Shown here: positions 45,396 to 55,754 of the stretch, one piece after another
How positions within the stretch are numbered: the stretch's first letter is position 1
Layout: each line of letters begins with the position of its first letter
Origin: Trifolium pratense
Lineage: Eukaryota > Streptophyta > Magnoliopsida > Fabales > Fabaceae
DNA length: 64,000 nt
Direction of reading: 5' to 3'
NCBI RefSeq assembly: GCF_020283565.1
Contig: NC_060060.1
Span: 70,665,257-70,729,256, forward strand
The notes under the pieces: model-generated
Database searches by the model: none
What the model saw: the letters and a program-made list of their open reading frames with translations, nothing else
What the model was told of the DNA's origin: nothing
Translations under genes and position numbers: made by a program

Positions 45396-46079
45396 CTTTT
45401 CGTATAAATCAGTAGTCTTTGTACCAAAAACAAATCAGTATTATATAACTTTCCAATTATGCAGTCTTATAAAGTACATTTTCGATATAAATATATTTCC
45501 CAAACTTGTTTTTATGAGACAAGATATTTTCATGGACGTTCATTTTCATTCAAAACAATCATTTTATACCAAAAAAAAAATGATTGACTTTCCCAAACTC
45601 GTTTTTTTCCTTTGAAAAGGTTGTAATAATTGGTCCGCAAAATATTTTCCATTGATTCATTTGAATATATTTTGGTTAGAAAACAAGAGAAAATATATGT
45701 ATTCAAAGGCTTCATTCCAATTATGCTGTACGCATATTATTAAGAGGATTTTTTTAATCGAGTATTAATTAATGTTCACAGTTGTTTGTGATTTTTGTTT
45801 TCTTTTGGTCGGTGAGCAGCACAACAATATTATATCTTGTATTAGGCATAACAATATTATTTTTTTAAAAACAACTACTCCAAATAGATTTTAATATAAC
45901 AAGATTATGTTTAATTTTTTATAACAGATAAAAATGAAATATTAACCAACTAAACTCCTCAGCATAAGGTATGCCGAAAAGGCTACAAAAGATTACAAAG
46001 CGTCAGAAACGAAGTAATAACAAGAAAAATTATTTCATGCCCAAACATATAAACGGGATTGACTATCACCTATGGTAAT

Positions 46080-46530
46080 TTGAAACTAGATCAATGCTTG
46101 TTGTCTTCAACCACCAATATAATAGAGTTTGACCTTGTTCAACAATTGAGGTAGGGGCGACTCTGAGTTTCTGAATAGTTTCTGATTTCTTTCGTTCCAC
46201 ACAATCCAGACACATAGGAGGCAAATGAGTTGCAAAAAAGAACGTCGTGCTCAAAGACCGCTGGAAAAATAAGTAAACGATCTAATAGATTTGGAGAGTC
46301 TGTCGACGAAAAACCAATCCACGATCTAACTATCGACCAAAGGGAACCAAAAGTATTGCACGAGAGGAATAAGTGCTCAGCTGATTCAACACCGCCGCAA
46401 TCGGAGACGCAAAGGTGAGCGCTTGGAGTGATGATGCTTTGAGTTACCAAGTTTGTTTTTGTTGGCAATCTGTCACGCAAGAGTCTCCAGGCCAAAATAG
46501 ACACTTTCAAGGGACATGTTTGTACCAAAT
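46080..46530 (-). pseudogene. Non-LTR retrotransposon remnant, zf-RVT region
   Basis: The minus-strand frame reads PLKVSILAWRLLRDRLPTKT, then HLCVSDCGGVESAEHLFLSC and FGSLWSIVRSWIGF. This is the zinc-binding region (zf-RVT) that follows reverse transcriptase in plant LINE-like ORFs. After a frame change the sequence continues CLDCVERKKSET, a decayed form of the usual 'cvWivWneRN' block. Neither reverse transcriptase nor endonuclease is present. It is a dead fragment. Confidence 0.85.
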
Positions 46531-47048
46531 AAGTTTTTCTGCTGCATCCAAAGTGACATGCTGCTGAGAAGTCAACAACTAGTATTCACCATGAACACGG
46601 TAACCTTGAACCGAATCAAGTTGTCACTGCCACATATCTGAATGTTGGGCTTGCAAAAAGAGATTGTATCACCCAAAAAATTCGTAGCAAAAAGATATAA
46701 AATAATTTTTAGTGAAAAATTATTTAAATTTTTTCTCATTTGAAGCTTAATTAAAAAGGTTATAACAAAAAGATAAAATACTTTAAAAATCATTTTTAAA
46801 AAAATTGTGATAAAGAGATGGGATGAGTAGCACAACTAATTTGAGCTAAGAATTAAAAAAAAAAAAAAAAAGGATTTATAGGGTTCAAACATTCACAAAG
46901 GAGAAAACAAACTAATTACTAGATTTGGCTTTTAATTTTATTTGTCACAAACATATCTAAGTTTAAAAGGTGGAGTGGGTAGCTCATATTTTTTTTAACT
47001 TAAAAATGGTGACATCTCATTAAAATTGAAAATTTTAGGAATTTTTAA
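46531..47048. other. AT-rich intergenic DNA, nothing recognised
   Basis: A poly(A) run lies at about 46856-46871. The minus frame at 46572-46835 is AT-driven and hydrophobic and has no known motif. Confidence 0.4.
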
Positions 47049-47057
47049 AATTTTATG

Positions 47058-47366
47058 GGCTTAATTAATAAAATGGTCCCTTAAAGACATTTTTGGTTTC
47101 ATTTTGGTCCCTTAAAGAAAAAAAGGTCTAAATAGGTCCCTTAAAGAAAAAAAGGTCCGAATAGGTCCCTTAAAGACATATCCGTTAATCAGTTTGGTCC
47201 TATTTAGACCTCTTTTTAGGGACCAAACTGGTTAACGGAGATGTCTTTAAGGGACCTATTCAGACTTTTTTTTCTTTAAGGGACCTATTTGGGCCTTTTT
47301 TTCTTTAAGGGACCAGTCTGAAACCAAAAATGTCTTTAAGGGACCGTTTTATTAATTAAGCCAGCC
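47058..47366. mobile_element. Mutator-like MITE, 309 bp, hairpin-forming
   Basis: The ends GGGCTTAATTAATAAAA and its complement-like right end TTTTATTAATTAAGCCAGCC bracket arms rich in GGTCCCTTAAAGA repeats that pair along most of their length. AATTTTATG is repeated directly on both sides (47049-47057 and 47367-47375), a 9-bp target duplication. No coding sequence is present. Confidence 0.75.
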
Positions 47367-47680
47367 AATTTTATGGGTATTCATCATTTCACATCATCAG
47401 GTTGCATGTTATATCATTTAACATATATCACGTTACTATTTTTGAGTAAAAAAAATAGGGAATTATCTAAATGTGATTTCTTAACTTAAAAAAAGTGTAA
47501 TATCATTAAATTGAAGTTTTTAGGGACGGGCCAAAATTTAGTGATTTTAAAATGGGGATCAGTAAATAAAAATAGGGGATTTTCTTCGTTTTTTTAGGTG
47601 ACTAATTCATGTACGTTCTTTTGTTTAGTGCGAGTCCCTTGCAATTTCAAAAATTGATTTGTTTTTTTCAATTCTTAATA

Positions 47681-48073
47681 TCATATGTCACCCAATATAA
47701 TTGTGACATGTGGCAAGGCAATTGCTTCCCCTTCAATTATTGAACACTTCCCTTGAATCCAAGAGGTACCAACTATCATGAATTTCCTCATGTAGTCTCT
47801 AACACACCTACATGCACTCGTCTTGCCTAGCACATTGTGGAATCCCACGCCAACATTATACTTGTACAGTTGTACCAACTAAATACCGATTTTTTGCCAC
47901 CGTTCATGTTGTTGCTCATGTTTGGACTGAATGTTGTTGTCACACACATTAAATTGTGTCCCATCCATTCCACATACATATCGCCTTAACACCTTGTTGT
48001 TGTCCCTGTTCTTGCGCATTATGCCAAACACAATTATTTCTATTATTCCATAACACCCACGCCAACATTGCAA
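47681..48073 (-). pseudogene. Retroelement RNase H-like remnant
   Basis: Two minus-strand frames joined by a frameshift near 47880 read EQQHERWQK, then YKYNVGVGFHNVLGKTSACR, FMIVGTSWIQGKCSIIEGEA and IALPH. This is the pattern of the plant RVT_3 RNase H domain ('vNvDaaf ... G.g.viRd..G.f ... EGEA.Al'). The catalytic Asp of 'VDAA' appears as Gly. With the zf-RVT piece 1.2 kb away it may derive from one decayed LINE, although a MITE has since been inserted between them. Confidence 0.6.
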
Positions 48074-48082
48074 AATTTCCAG

Positions 48083-49381
48083 TTACATATTTATCTTCAT
48101 AGCGACACAAATATCCATAATAACATCCTTTGGCGTGTTGTAAGTTGAAACCATGACAGACTCATCACATCTATACCAATTAAAGAATAGATGAAAGGAA
48201 ATTAGAAGATATAAGAACAATGAGCTTGACAAAATTAGAAAACTACAAAAGATGGCTTCAAAGCAGAAGAGCGGGCAAAATATACCCAACAGAATGTCGC
48301 AGATGTTGAAAGTGAACGGGTAACAAAAAAACATAGAATGTTGAAAATGCAAAAGACAACTGTTGTTGTTGCAAAAGTTTGTGCTCGGACTTGAATGAGA
48401 ATGAACTTGGTGTGTCATTGCCTACTAAGAGGCGGAACAAAGGTTGTGTTCAGACTTGAATGAGAGTGAGAAGAGTAGTAGAGTTTAATATAACAAAACA
48501 AAGGCAAACAAGGTATTGCAAACCCTAACACACATGCGGCTGCAAAACAACTTCTGTACGAATTTTTTCTACAATTAGCAGTCACTTTTGCTACTATTAT
48601 TGGATGACTGAAATCGCGTCGCAGTGGACACTAAACTACTCTGCAAAACTGTTGTAGCGCGCAATCAGGGCACTATTGACAACACTGTTACACTGGTATA
48701 AATGAAAAGAAAGAGTTATATTTTGCAACAATGCTAAGATTTGGTGATATTTTTAGTAAGAAAAAAAGTGTAAAAAAGCCCAAAGAAAATAATCAAGAAT
48801 TAGGAGATAAACAACAAAGTAACTATCAAAACATAAGAGAGACAAGAATGTAAGATGGAGCACAATCAAACATTCTGCTCCCTATATCTAAAATAAGGCC
48901 CCGTTTTTTTAAAGCTTATGCAAACAATTTATGCAATTTTTATATATTATTATAAGTTTGTCAAAGTATTTTATGATAAAATAGCTTATAAAATTACAAT
49001 TTTCACTAATGTGAACTTATAAAATAGCATAAAAAGCTAGGTCAAACGGACACTAAGAGCATGATATGCCAGGCGATCTGCAAGAGAGTTTCTTTGTGCC
49101 AAAAGGGACTCGAGGATTGCGCAACAATGGATAAGATCATACAAATAAAAACGGAATTGGACCAAAAACTCATGAAAAATTCACACCAAAATATGTAAAA
49201 ATAAAAATTCTTCGTCATCATCTGTATAAAATAATGTATGTGAAAATCACAAGGCCAATTGCAACCAAAAACAAAATCCATCAAGAGAATTGCAAAGCAA
49301 AGTATAAAGCAGCAAGAAATCAATTTAATGAAACCACTAACAAAAAATCAACCAAAAATATAAGAAAACCATCCTGAGTCA
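48083..49381. other. 3' flank of the WNK gene; repeat fragment at 48900-49060
   Basis: Minus-strand frames at 48083-48440 and 49042-49323 show no known domain. At 48900-49060 lies another copy of the AT-rich repeat with AATAGCTTATAAAAT motifs. The WNK 3' UTR probably occupies the right end. Confidence 0.4.
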
Positions 49382-51876
49382 TCATCCTATAACTGATAAC
49401 TTCTTTGAAGTCCATCTCTTTTTGACATTTTCTATGGCTTCCTCCCTCATCTTCACAAGCTCGCGAAAACTTTGCTGATACTGGATATCAATTGCTTCAA
49501 GCTCCAACTGTAGCTCGTTTAAATGATCTTTTTCCTGTTGAGTAAGAAAGCATTTGCTTGACATGTCAAAGTTTATGGATGGACTGGACCATGAGACTGC
49601 TGAGTTCTCTGATTGATTATTGTTTACATTGGAATTTAAGCCATGGGATCCCTTGCAACATTCATGAAGAATAAAACAATCAGGCTCTACACCTTTAGAA
49701 TCAGTGGCAACTGCAATCCCATACTCAGCTGAAATATCTGATGAAACAGATTCTTGTTTGTCCTGCTCTTCCCCGTCAAGCTGTGACTGACCTAAATCCT
49801 CATACATTGCCTTCATATCAAAGTTATTTGATCCCAATGACCAATGGCAGTTTAACTGTTCACCATTCTGAGCTTCTGAAGGACTGTACAAATTATCTGC
49901 TCCAGATGAGAAGTTCTCGCACAAGGGTTTCCAGTTAGGCACAAGCTCAAAAATCATGTTGTGTATTAGCTCAGCAATGACAGCTACATCCTCATCCTTG
50001 AGCTCAAGATGTTCCACCATCTCCTCAGCAATTGAAATTGTTGTGTCGGAATCAATATAGAATGGAAAATGGATATTCCTAGCTCCACCTACAAAAACAT
50101 AAATTAATAGCAATTAGCACCAAGTAAAATTTTAAAAAAACATGAATCATACTCACCATTAGCATCAGCAATTCGCAGTGTAAGTGAAATTGTACGTTCA
50201 GCATTCTTCTCCCCTCTTAACCTAAATTCATTGTTCTCTGTCTTCCTCATGAGATCAAGAATTGAAACTTGAGAAGTTTCTTTAATTCTTTCCACAGAGG
50301 AGCCATGTGATGTATGCCTGAGGTTTGAATCTATCTCCATGGGATGGGGCTCACAAGTTGGTGAATTCATTGATTTAGTCGGGGAATTAGGCAGCAGCAG
50401 GGGATCATGATAGATCTCCTTCGCATTTCCAGTTGCGAGGAATGGGTCTTTCAGCAGTTCAGATGCAGGCAATCTCATAGATGCTGGAACTAAACACTTC
50501 TCTATAAATTGCTTCACTTCAGGATCATTCACTTTAGCAAGAGAAGCAGGCTTTATACCCTGAAGCAAAAAACTTGTGAGCAAAAGCTAAGAACAACATA
50601 AATTCAGAATAAATAAGCAACTTCAATAGAGGAAGAAAACATAAACAACGTGAAAAATTCAATGAACTCTAATGCCTGCAAAACTTACAGAGGTAACTTT
50701 CTTATATATCTGTGCCGGATTTTTGCATTCACTATACGGGTACTCACAGGTGATCATTTCCAAGATACACATGCCAAAGGAATATATGTCAACAAGTTCA
50801 TTGTATTCTTCTTCATAAAGCTCTGGGGCCATGAATTCCGGAGTACCTGAACCAAGCAAGTTTAAAAAATTATTTATATTTAATTTGAAAGGTTTAACCA
50901 AAGTGGTAAGCTACATAAAAGCTCAAGTATAATACCAATAACACTCCGGGCAGTAGGCTGCTGCATGACAATTGCCAATCCGAGATCTCCAATCTTAACT
51001 TGTCCATTATTCCCATTAACAAAAATGTTATCACATTTTAGATCCCTATGAATAACAGGAGGATTGTGACTGTGCAGAAAGCACAAGCCACGAAGAATCT
51101 GCCTCGCCCAGTTCTTGATTGCCTTCATATCCACATTCTTATGCTTCTTACGATACCTACAATACAAAGCAAGATCATCATAAACAATCCATCACTCAAA
51201 ACAAAAGTATAAATCACAAATCAAACTCAATTCAACAAATCTTACTGCCTCAAACTCCCAGACGTGAACAATTCAGTTATCATATTGATAGTCCTGGTCT
51301 TTTCATCCACCCAAGAGCTATAGAACTTAATGATATTTTCGTGTTTCAGTGACTTGAGGAGATGAACCTCAGAATACAACTTCTCCAAATTTTGGGGTGA
51401 TTGCATAACATCCTCTATACAAATTCGGTTCCAAGCAACTTCGATTCCATCTACTTCATCAAAAGCTTTATATCTATAATAACGTAATCAATGAACCAAA
51501 TAAATAACCTAAATGCCATAAATCAATAAATAAATACATAAAAAAATTAAAATATTGCAGTTGATAAAGAGGAAACCATACACAGACTTGAATGCTCCTT
51601 TCCCTAACAGTTCATCATACTGTAAAACAAAAAAAAACGAAAATCAATCATAAAAATAAACATGAATAAATCAACCAAAATTCAACATCAATAAAAATCG
51701 AACTCAATTCAAAATCAATAAAAATTAACCAAAATTCACAATCAATAAAAATCAACCGAAATTCAGAATCAATAAAAATGAACTAAAATTCAAAAAAAAA
51801 AAATATAACATACCCGTGCGTAACGTAAAGTTGGATCTTTCTCCACAATACCAACATCATCAAAATCACAATCCAT
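49382..51876 (-). CDS. WNK8: WNK family Ser/Thr kinase, WNK8/WNK10 type (7 exons)
   Basis: With-No-Lysine kinase, soluble. Arabidopsis WNK8 phosphorylates V-ATPase subunit C and the G-protein regulator RGS1; the exact role here is inferred. Minus-strand exons 51876-51814, 51619-51582, 51473-51246, 51156-50936, 50846-50689, 50559-50157 and 50088-49382 join in phase to about 605 residues. Residues about 22-280 form the kinase: the glycine loop [14 protein letters not shown] carries the WNK-specific lysine (Lys32), and subdomain II EVAWNRI lacks the usual lysine. The catalytic loop is IHRDLKCDN, then GDLGLA and GTPEFMAPE. After it comes an OSR1_C-like segment (FRLRGEK ... [19 protein letters not shown]), an acidic Ser-rich stretch, and a C-terminal coiled coil ([19 protein letters not shown]). 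The start [21 protein letters not shown] aligns with the WNK8 start. Confidence 0.93.
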
Positions 51877-52213
51877 CGCAACACCAAAAAACAAGAAAAA
51901 GCCCTCCCAAAAAATCAAAAAAAAAAAAAGAGGAGGAATTGAACGATTATTTAGGTTATTAGAGAGTGAGAAGACGAAGAGAAAGAAAGAGACGGCAGTG
52001 TTCAGAAAAAGCTTCGGAAGCTGCGGAATAAGGATCAAATGCCGAACGAAAACGGAATCGGAATCGGCATCCGACGGAAGACATATCGGAGGATTGAAAT
52101 TGCATGATGAAATTAGGGTTATGAAAGGAACGACGTAACTTTATTGGAATGTTCAAGGACAATTGAAACGAACGGAATTCCATATTTCCTTTATCTGCAT
52201 CTTCTAGAGAATG

Positions 52214-52248
52214 AAAACCCTAACCCTAATTCTAACTCTAACCCTAAT
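52214..52248 (-). promoter_or_regulatory. Telo-box / degenerate telomere-like repeats upstream of WNK8-like gene
   Basis: AAAACCCTAACCCTAATTCT and the following ACTCTAACCCTAATA form a degenerate run of plant telomere-type AAACCCT units about 340 bp upstream of the start codon. A perfect telo-box (AAACCCTAA) lies at 52215-52223. Such motifs are common near transcription starts of plant growth genes and bind TRB-type factors. Confidence 0.55.
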
Positions 52249-52727
52249 AATCGAAAGTGAAAAGGTTGAATGAAAATTGGGAATGAATGAATGAATAGTT
52301 GTGGTGAGTTTGAGTCTTGTTTGGGTTTAGGTGTGATAAGAACTGAATTTGTTGTTCTACGAAAACGGTTGGTACGGGAACAAGCTGGTACGTAAATAAA
52401 TGAATAAACTCTACTTTGTATTTAATTTTCTTTTTATAGATGAAAATTCAATTCTATAGGCGGCGATTTATTTTGACTGTGATGTGAATAACAAACTTCA
52501 ATATATGATAACCTCAAACATTTTTTTGACCGAAAAACAAACTTTTTTTTTTTTCACGAACGGAAAAACAAACTTACTAGTTACTAGTATAAGATAACCT
52601 CAAAAAATAAAACAAAGCAACAAACTTAATAATAGTAATACTTTTTTTTTTATAATACAAAAGATAATAATACTATTTTTGAGAGGAAAAAAAAAACTTG
52701 AAATAATAAAAAAAATTAGGAAAATGT

Positions 52728-52895
52728 TCTTCTTAAGGTCTCGAGTTCGATCCCCTAGTGTCAATTTCGGTGGGCTAAGTCCATACAGAGCAAAAAAACT
52801 TTGACTTTAAATGAGACCCCCACAAATGGGCGGTGGGATTGGTCTTGGATTAGTCGTCCTAAGACCGGATACCAAGTTTTCAAAAAAAATAATAC
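52728..52895 (+). repeat. tRNA-like SINE fragment
   Basis: GGTCTCGAGTTCGATCCCCT is a clear B box. It is followed by a body with GTGGGATTGGTCTTGGATTA and an A-rich tail (TTTTCAAAAAAAAT). The A box is missing or eroded. Confidence 0.5.
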
Positions 52896-52999
52896 TTTTT
52901 ATAATATTAATTAATTAAAGATAATAATACTACTTCACATTTGTTTTAGACACATAGTACTTCACATTTTTCTTTTGACTACATAATAACACTTCATAT

Positions 53000-53355
53000 T
53001 CTTAGAAATGAGTATTGAGTCTAACTCATCATTACAAAACCGGCTTGTAAGATGAGGATTGCCTCTAGTATATAAACACTTAGTCAGACCATCTCTCAAC
53101 CGATGCGGGACTCTTAACACACCCCCTCACGCCCAGCACTATTGGGCTTGGTGCGTGGATATAAACTGTAAGTGACCCGATAGCGGAAACCTGATAACAG
53201 GTGGCCCAACGGATCGTGGAGAGACTCTGATATCATCTTAGAAATGAGTATCGGGTCTAACTCATCCTTACAAGACCGGCTTGTAAGGTGAGGATTGCCT
53301 CTAGTATATAAACACTTAGTCAGACCATCTCTCAACCGATGTGGAACTCTTAACA
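53000..53355 (-). mobile_element. TRIM retrotransposon, copy 1
   Basis: Complete miniature LTR element on the minus strand. Terminal repeats of about 115-130 bp begin TGTTAAGAGT and end TTTCTAAGA. Next to the first lies a primer-binding site-like TGATATCAGAG (consensus TGGTATCAGAGC, tRNA-Met). A purine-rich GAGGGGGTG polypurine tract precedes the second repeat. The interior is only about 110 bp. Flanks CATAT and CACAT are a 5-bp target duplication with one mismatch. Confidence 0.85.
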
Positions 53356-53522
53356 CACATTGTTTAAAAAAAATAAATACTTCACATAAAAAAAGACAAT
53401 AATATAGAATTAATTTAATTTGTAGAACTATTTTAAAAAAAAATATTAATTTGTAGAACTATAGTACAATGCATCTAATCAAATCAATGTACGATGTACC
53501 CAAAAAAATTTAAAATGTAACT

Positions 53523-53840
53523 ATTTGGTTCGAAGTAGATGGATGGGAGATGAGGTGAGGTGAGGGGGTAATCTTGACCAAGAAAGTTTCTTTTTATTAA
53601 ATCTTTTTTTTAAAAAAAGTTTTTTATTCTTGAAAAAAATAATTTAAAAACAAAAACAAAAAGTCTCAATTATTAGAGAGATTTGATTGGTTAAAAAAAA
53701 AAACCTTTTAAATTGATAAAGAGAATATTTTAAATTCATAGAACATTTTAAATTGTGAGGGAACATTTTAAAAAATTTTGTTTTTTCAAAAAAAGATTAC
53801 CCATCACCTCCCCTTCCCTCCTTCAACTTCGAACCAAACA
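53523..53840. mobile_element. MITE with TTTGGTTCGAAGT inverted ends
   Basis: TTTGGTTCGAAGTAGATGG at the left and ACTTCGAACCAAA at the right are inverse. The next 30 bp also pair (GGTGAGGGGGTAATC against GATTACCCATCACC). The interior is AT-rich. A SINE-like unit (GGTCTAGTGGTAAAATAATA) follows at about 53842-53960. Confidence 0.6.
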
Positions 53841-54138
53841 GACTCTGGTCTAGTGGTAAAATAATAGGTCTTTAATTCGAGAGTCTCAGATTTGAGCTCT
53901 AGTGTCTTTAGATGGAGGTAAATGTAATTATCTTTATAAGCGTTCTTTGACATGTAAGACCTTCCTTACCTTGAACTGGAGCATCATCCTCTCACCCTAA
54001 ATTTTTCTTATAAAAAAAATGTGTACAAAAATGTAAAGTGCATTTATTTTTAAGTTCTTTTATCATAAACTACGTCAAAATATGATCCACTCTTGTTTGT
54101 AAAACAAATAACAAAATAAAATCAACTTGTTCGTGTAT

Positions 54139-54485
54139 TCTTAGAAATGAGTATTGGGCCTAACTCAACCTTACAAAATCGGCTTGTAAGGTGAGGATTG
54201 CCTCTAGTATATAAACACTTAGTCAGGCCATCTCTCCACTGATGTGCGACTCTTGACACACCCCCTCACGCCCAGCACTATTGGGCTTGGTGCGTGGATA
54301 TAAACGGTGGGTGGCCCGATAGCGGAAACCTGATAACAGGTGGCCGTGGAGAGGCTCTGATACCATCTTAGAAATGAGTATTGGGCCTAACTCAACCTTA
54401 CAAAACCGGCTTGTAAGGTGAGGATTGCCTCTAGTATATAAACACTTAGTCAGGCCATCTCTCCACTGATGTGGGACTCTTAACA
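54139..54485 (-). mobile_element. TRIM retrotransposon, copy 2
   Basis: Second copy of the 53.0-kb TRIM, 347 bp, same orientation. It keeps an intact TGGTATCAGAGCC primer-binding site complementary to tRNA-Met and a GTGAGGGGGTG polypurine tract. A perfect 5-bp duplication TGTAT flanks it (54134-54138 and 54486-54490). The interior has no coding capacity, as is normal for TRIMs, which need proteins from other elements. Confidence 0.9.
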
Positions 54486-54489
54486 TGTA

Positions 54490-55754
54490 TCGAACCCTCG
54501 TACACTCACGTATTCACTTTAAAATATAAAATAAAGTGCACTTGTTAAACAATAAAAAAAAAGTGTTAAAAAAATTCGTAAGTTTTGATTTTTATGAGAA
54601 AAAACATATAAAGATTTGATTTTTATTGGTGAAAACTTATGAATTAACATAAAACTTTATTTATTTGCATAAGCTATTTTCATAAGCTCAAAAATAAATC
54701 AAATTCAAACATACCCTTAGCATTTTATTTTAGTTTTTAGGTTTTTTCTAAACTATCCCTTCATTGGAAATTTTTTTTCTATTTTTTATTGTTCTCCTAT
54801 TATTTTGTTTTAATTTAGTTTTTGGTTGCCACGACCAAAAGTCATGCACTAACCCTTTAAGGTACAAATATTCATTTAAGAGACCGAAAATAAGTGAATT
54901 TTCGTATGCACCAACTAGAAATCAAACTCATAATTGCATGCTCATGAGACTTAATTATTTGTTAATTGTTCCACATGGTGTTGGAAAAATGATATTTTAG
55001 CAGTCCACAAATTCTAGTTTAATCGGAGAAAATACTGAAATTATTAGGTGAAAGACCGGAGTTCAAAAGTCAACTAATTCATATATGAAGAAATTTCAAT
55101 GACTATTGTCATTTTGTGTATATGCCAAAATAATGATATATATTGCTGAGATCAAATTTGAATTTCTTATCTTTAGTATCAAGTTTGATTTTTTGGTTGA
55201 ACTTGTTTAAAACACAAGCAAGAATGAGGTAAAAGGAGTAATTTATGTGTATATAATTTGATCCCTAAAAATCAAGATGAAGTTACTGGTATTGATGAAG
55301 ATGAATTTTCATTTATTCAAAAAAAAAAAAAAAAGAATTTTCTTTACATTTTTATCGGACACCAATAATACTTGCAGAGTCTTGCACCATCCAATCTCTT
55401 TTTAAGTATATACTAACTTTTTTTGACAGAAAGTATACTTAATAATTAATACACAGTCTTAATACATTTCAACCTGTTAAAGAATATATCTTTAAGTTAC
55501 TACAGTACCACATAACTCATCAAACTATTTAACCACATCTACTCTCTTTTTCTTTCTTTTTTTTTGGGGGGGGGGGGAAGGGAGGCAAGCCCCTTAACCA
55601 CTTCTACCGTGTCAAAAGATAAAAAATAAATAAATAAAAAAAATCATTCAAATGATATTAGTTATACATAGTTTTGATAAATTGCAAAACTGGATGTTCC
55701 CATCTTGGCTAAGATGAGCAACAGAAGGTAGGGTACTCTCCAAGACTCGCTTTC
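54490..55754. other. Intergenic, repeat fragments
   Basis: Contains another AATAAGC/CATAAGCT-type repeat (54590-54720), an A run (about 55320-55334), a poly(T)-poly(G) tract (about 55559-55578), and the ABCF3 3' UTR at the right end. No gene was recognised. Confidence 0.4.

Larger units (their letters stand above)
44170..46060. other. Intergenic, SINEs and AT-rich DNA
   Basis: Apart from the SINEs, only AT-rich sequence with ATT/TTA microsatellite-like runs (44640-44770) is seen. No gene was recognised. Confidence 0.45.

Noticed and set aside
48083..48440. 111-codon and 60-codon minus frames
   Set aside because: No recognisable domain, and Phe/Ser/Leu-rich content reflects AT-rich DNA. Possibly more decayed retroelement, but unsupported.
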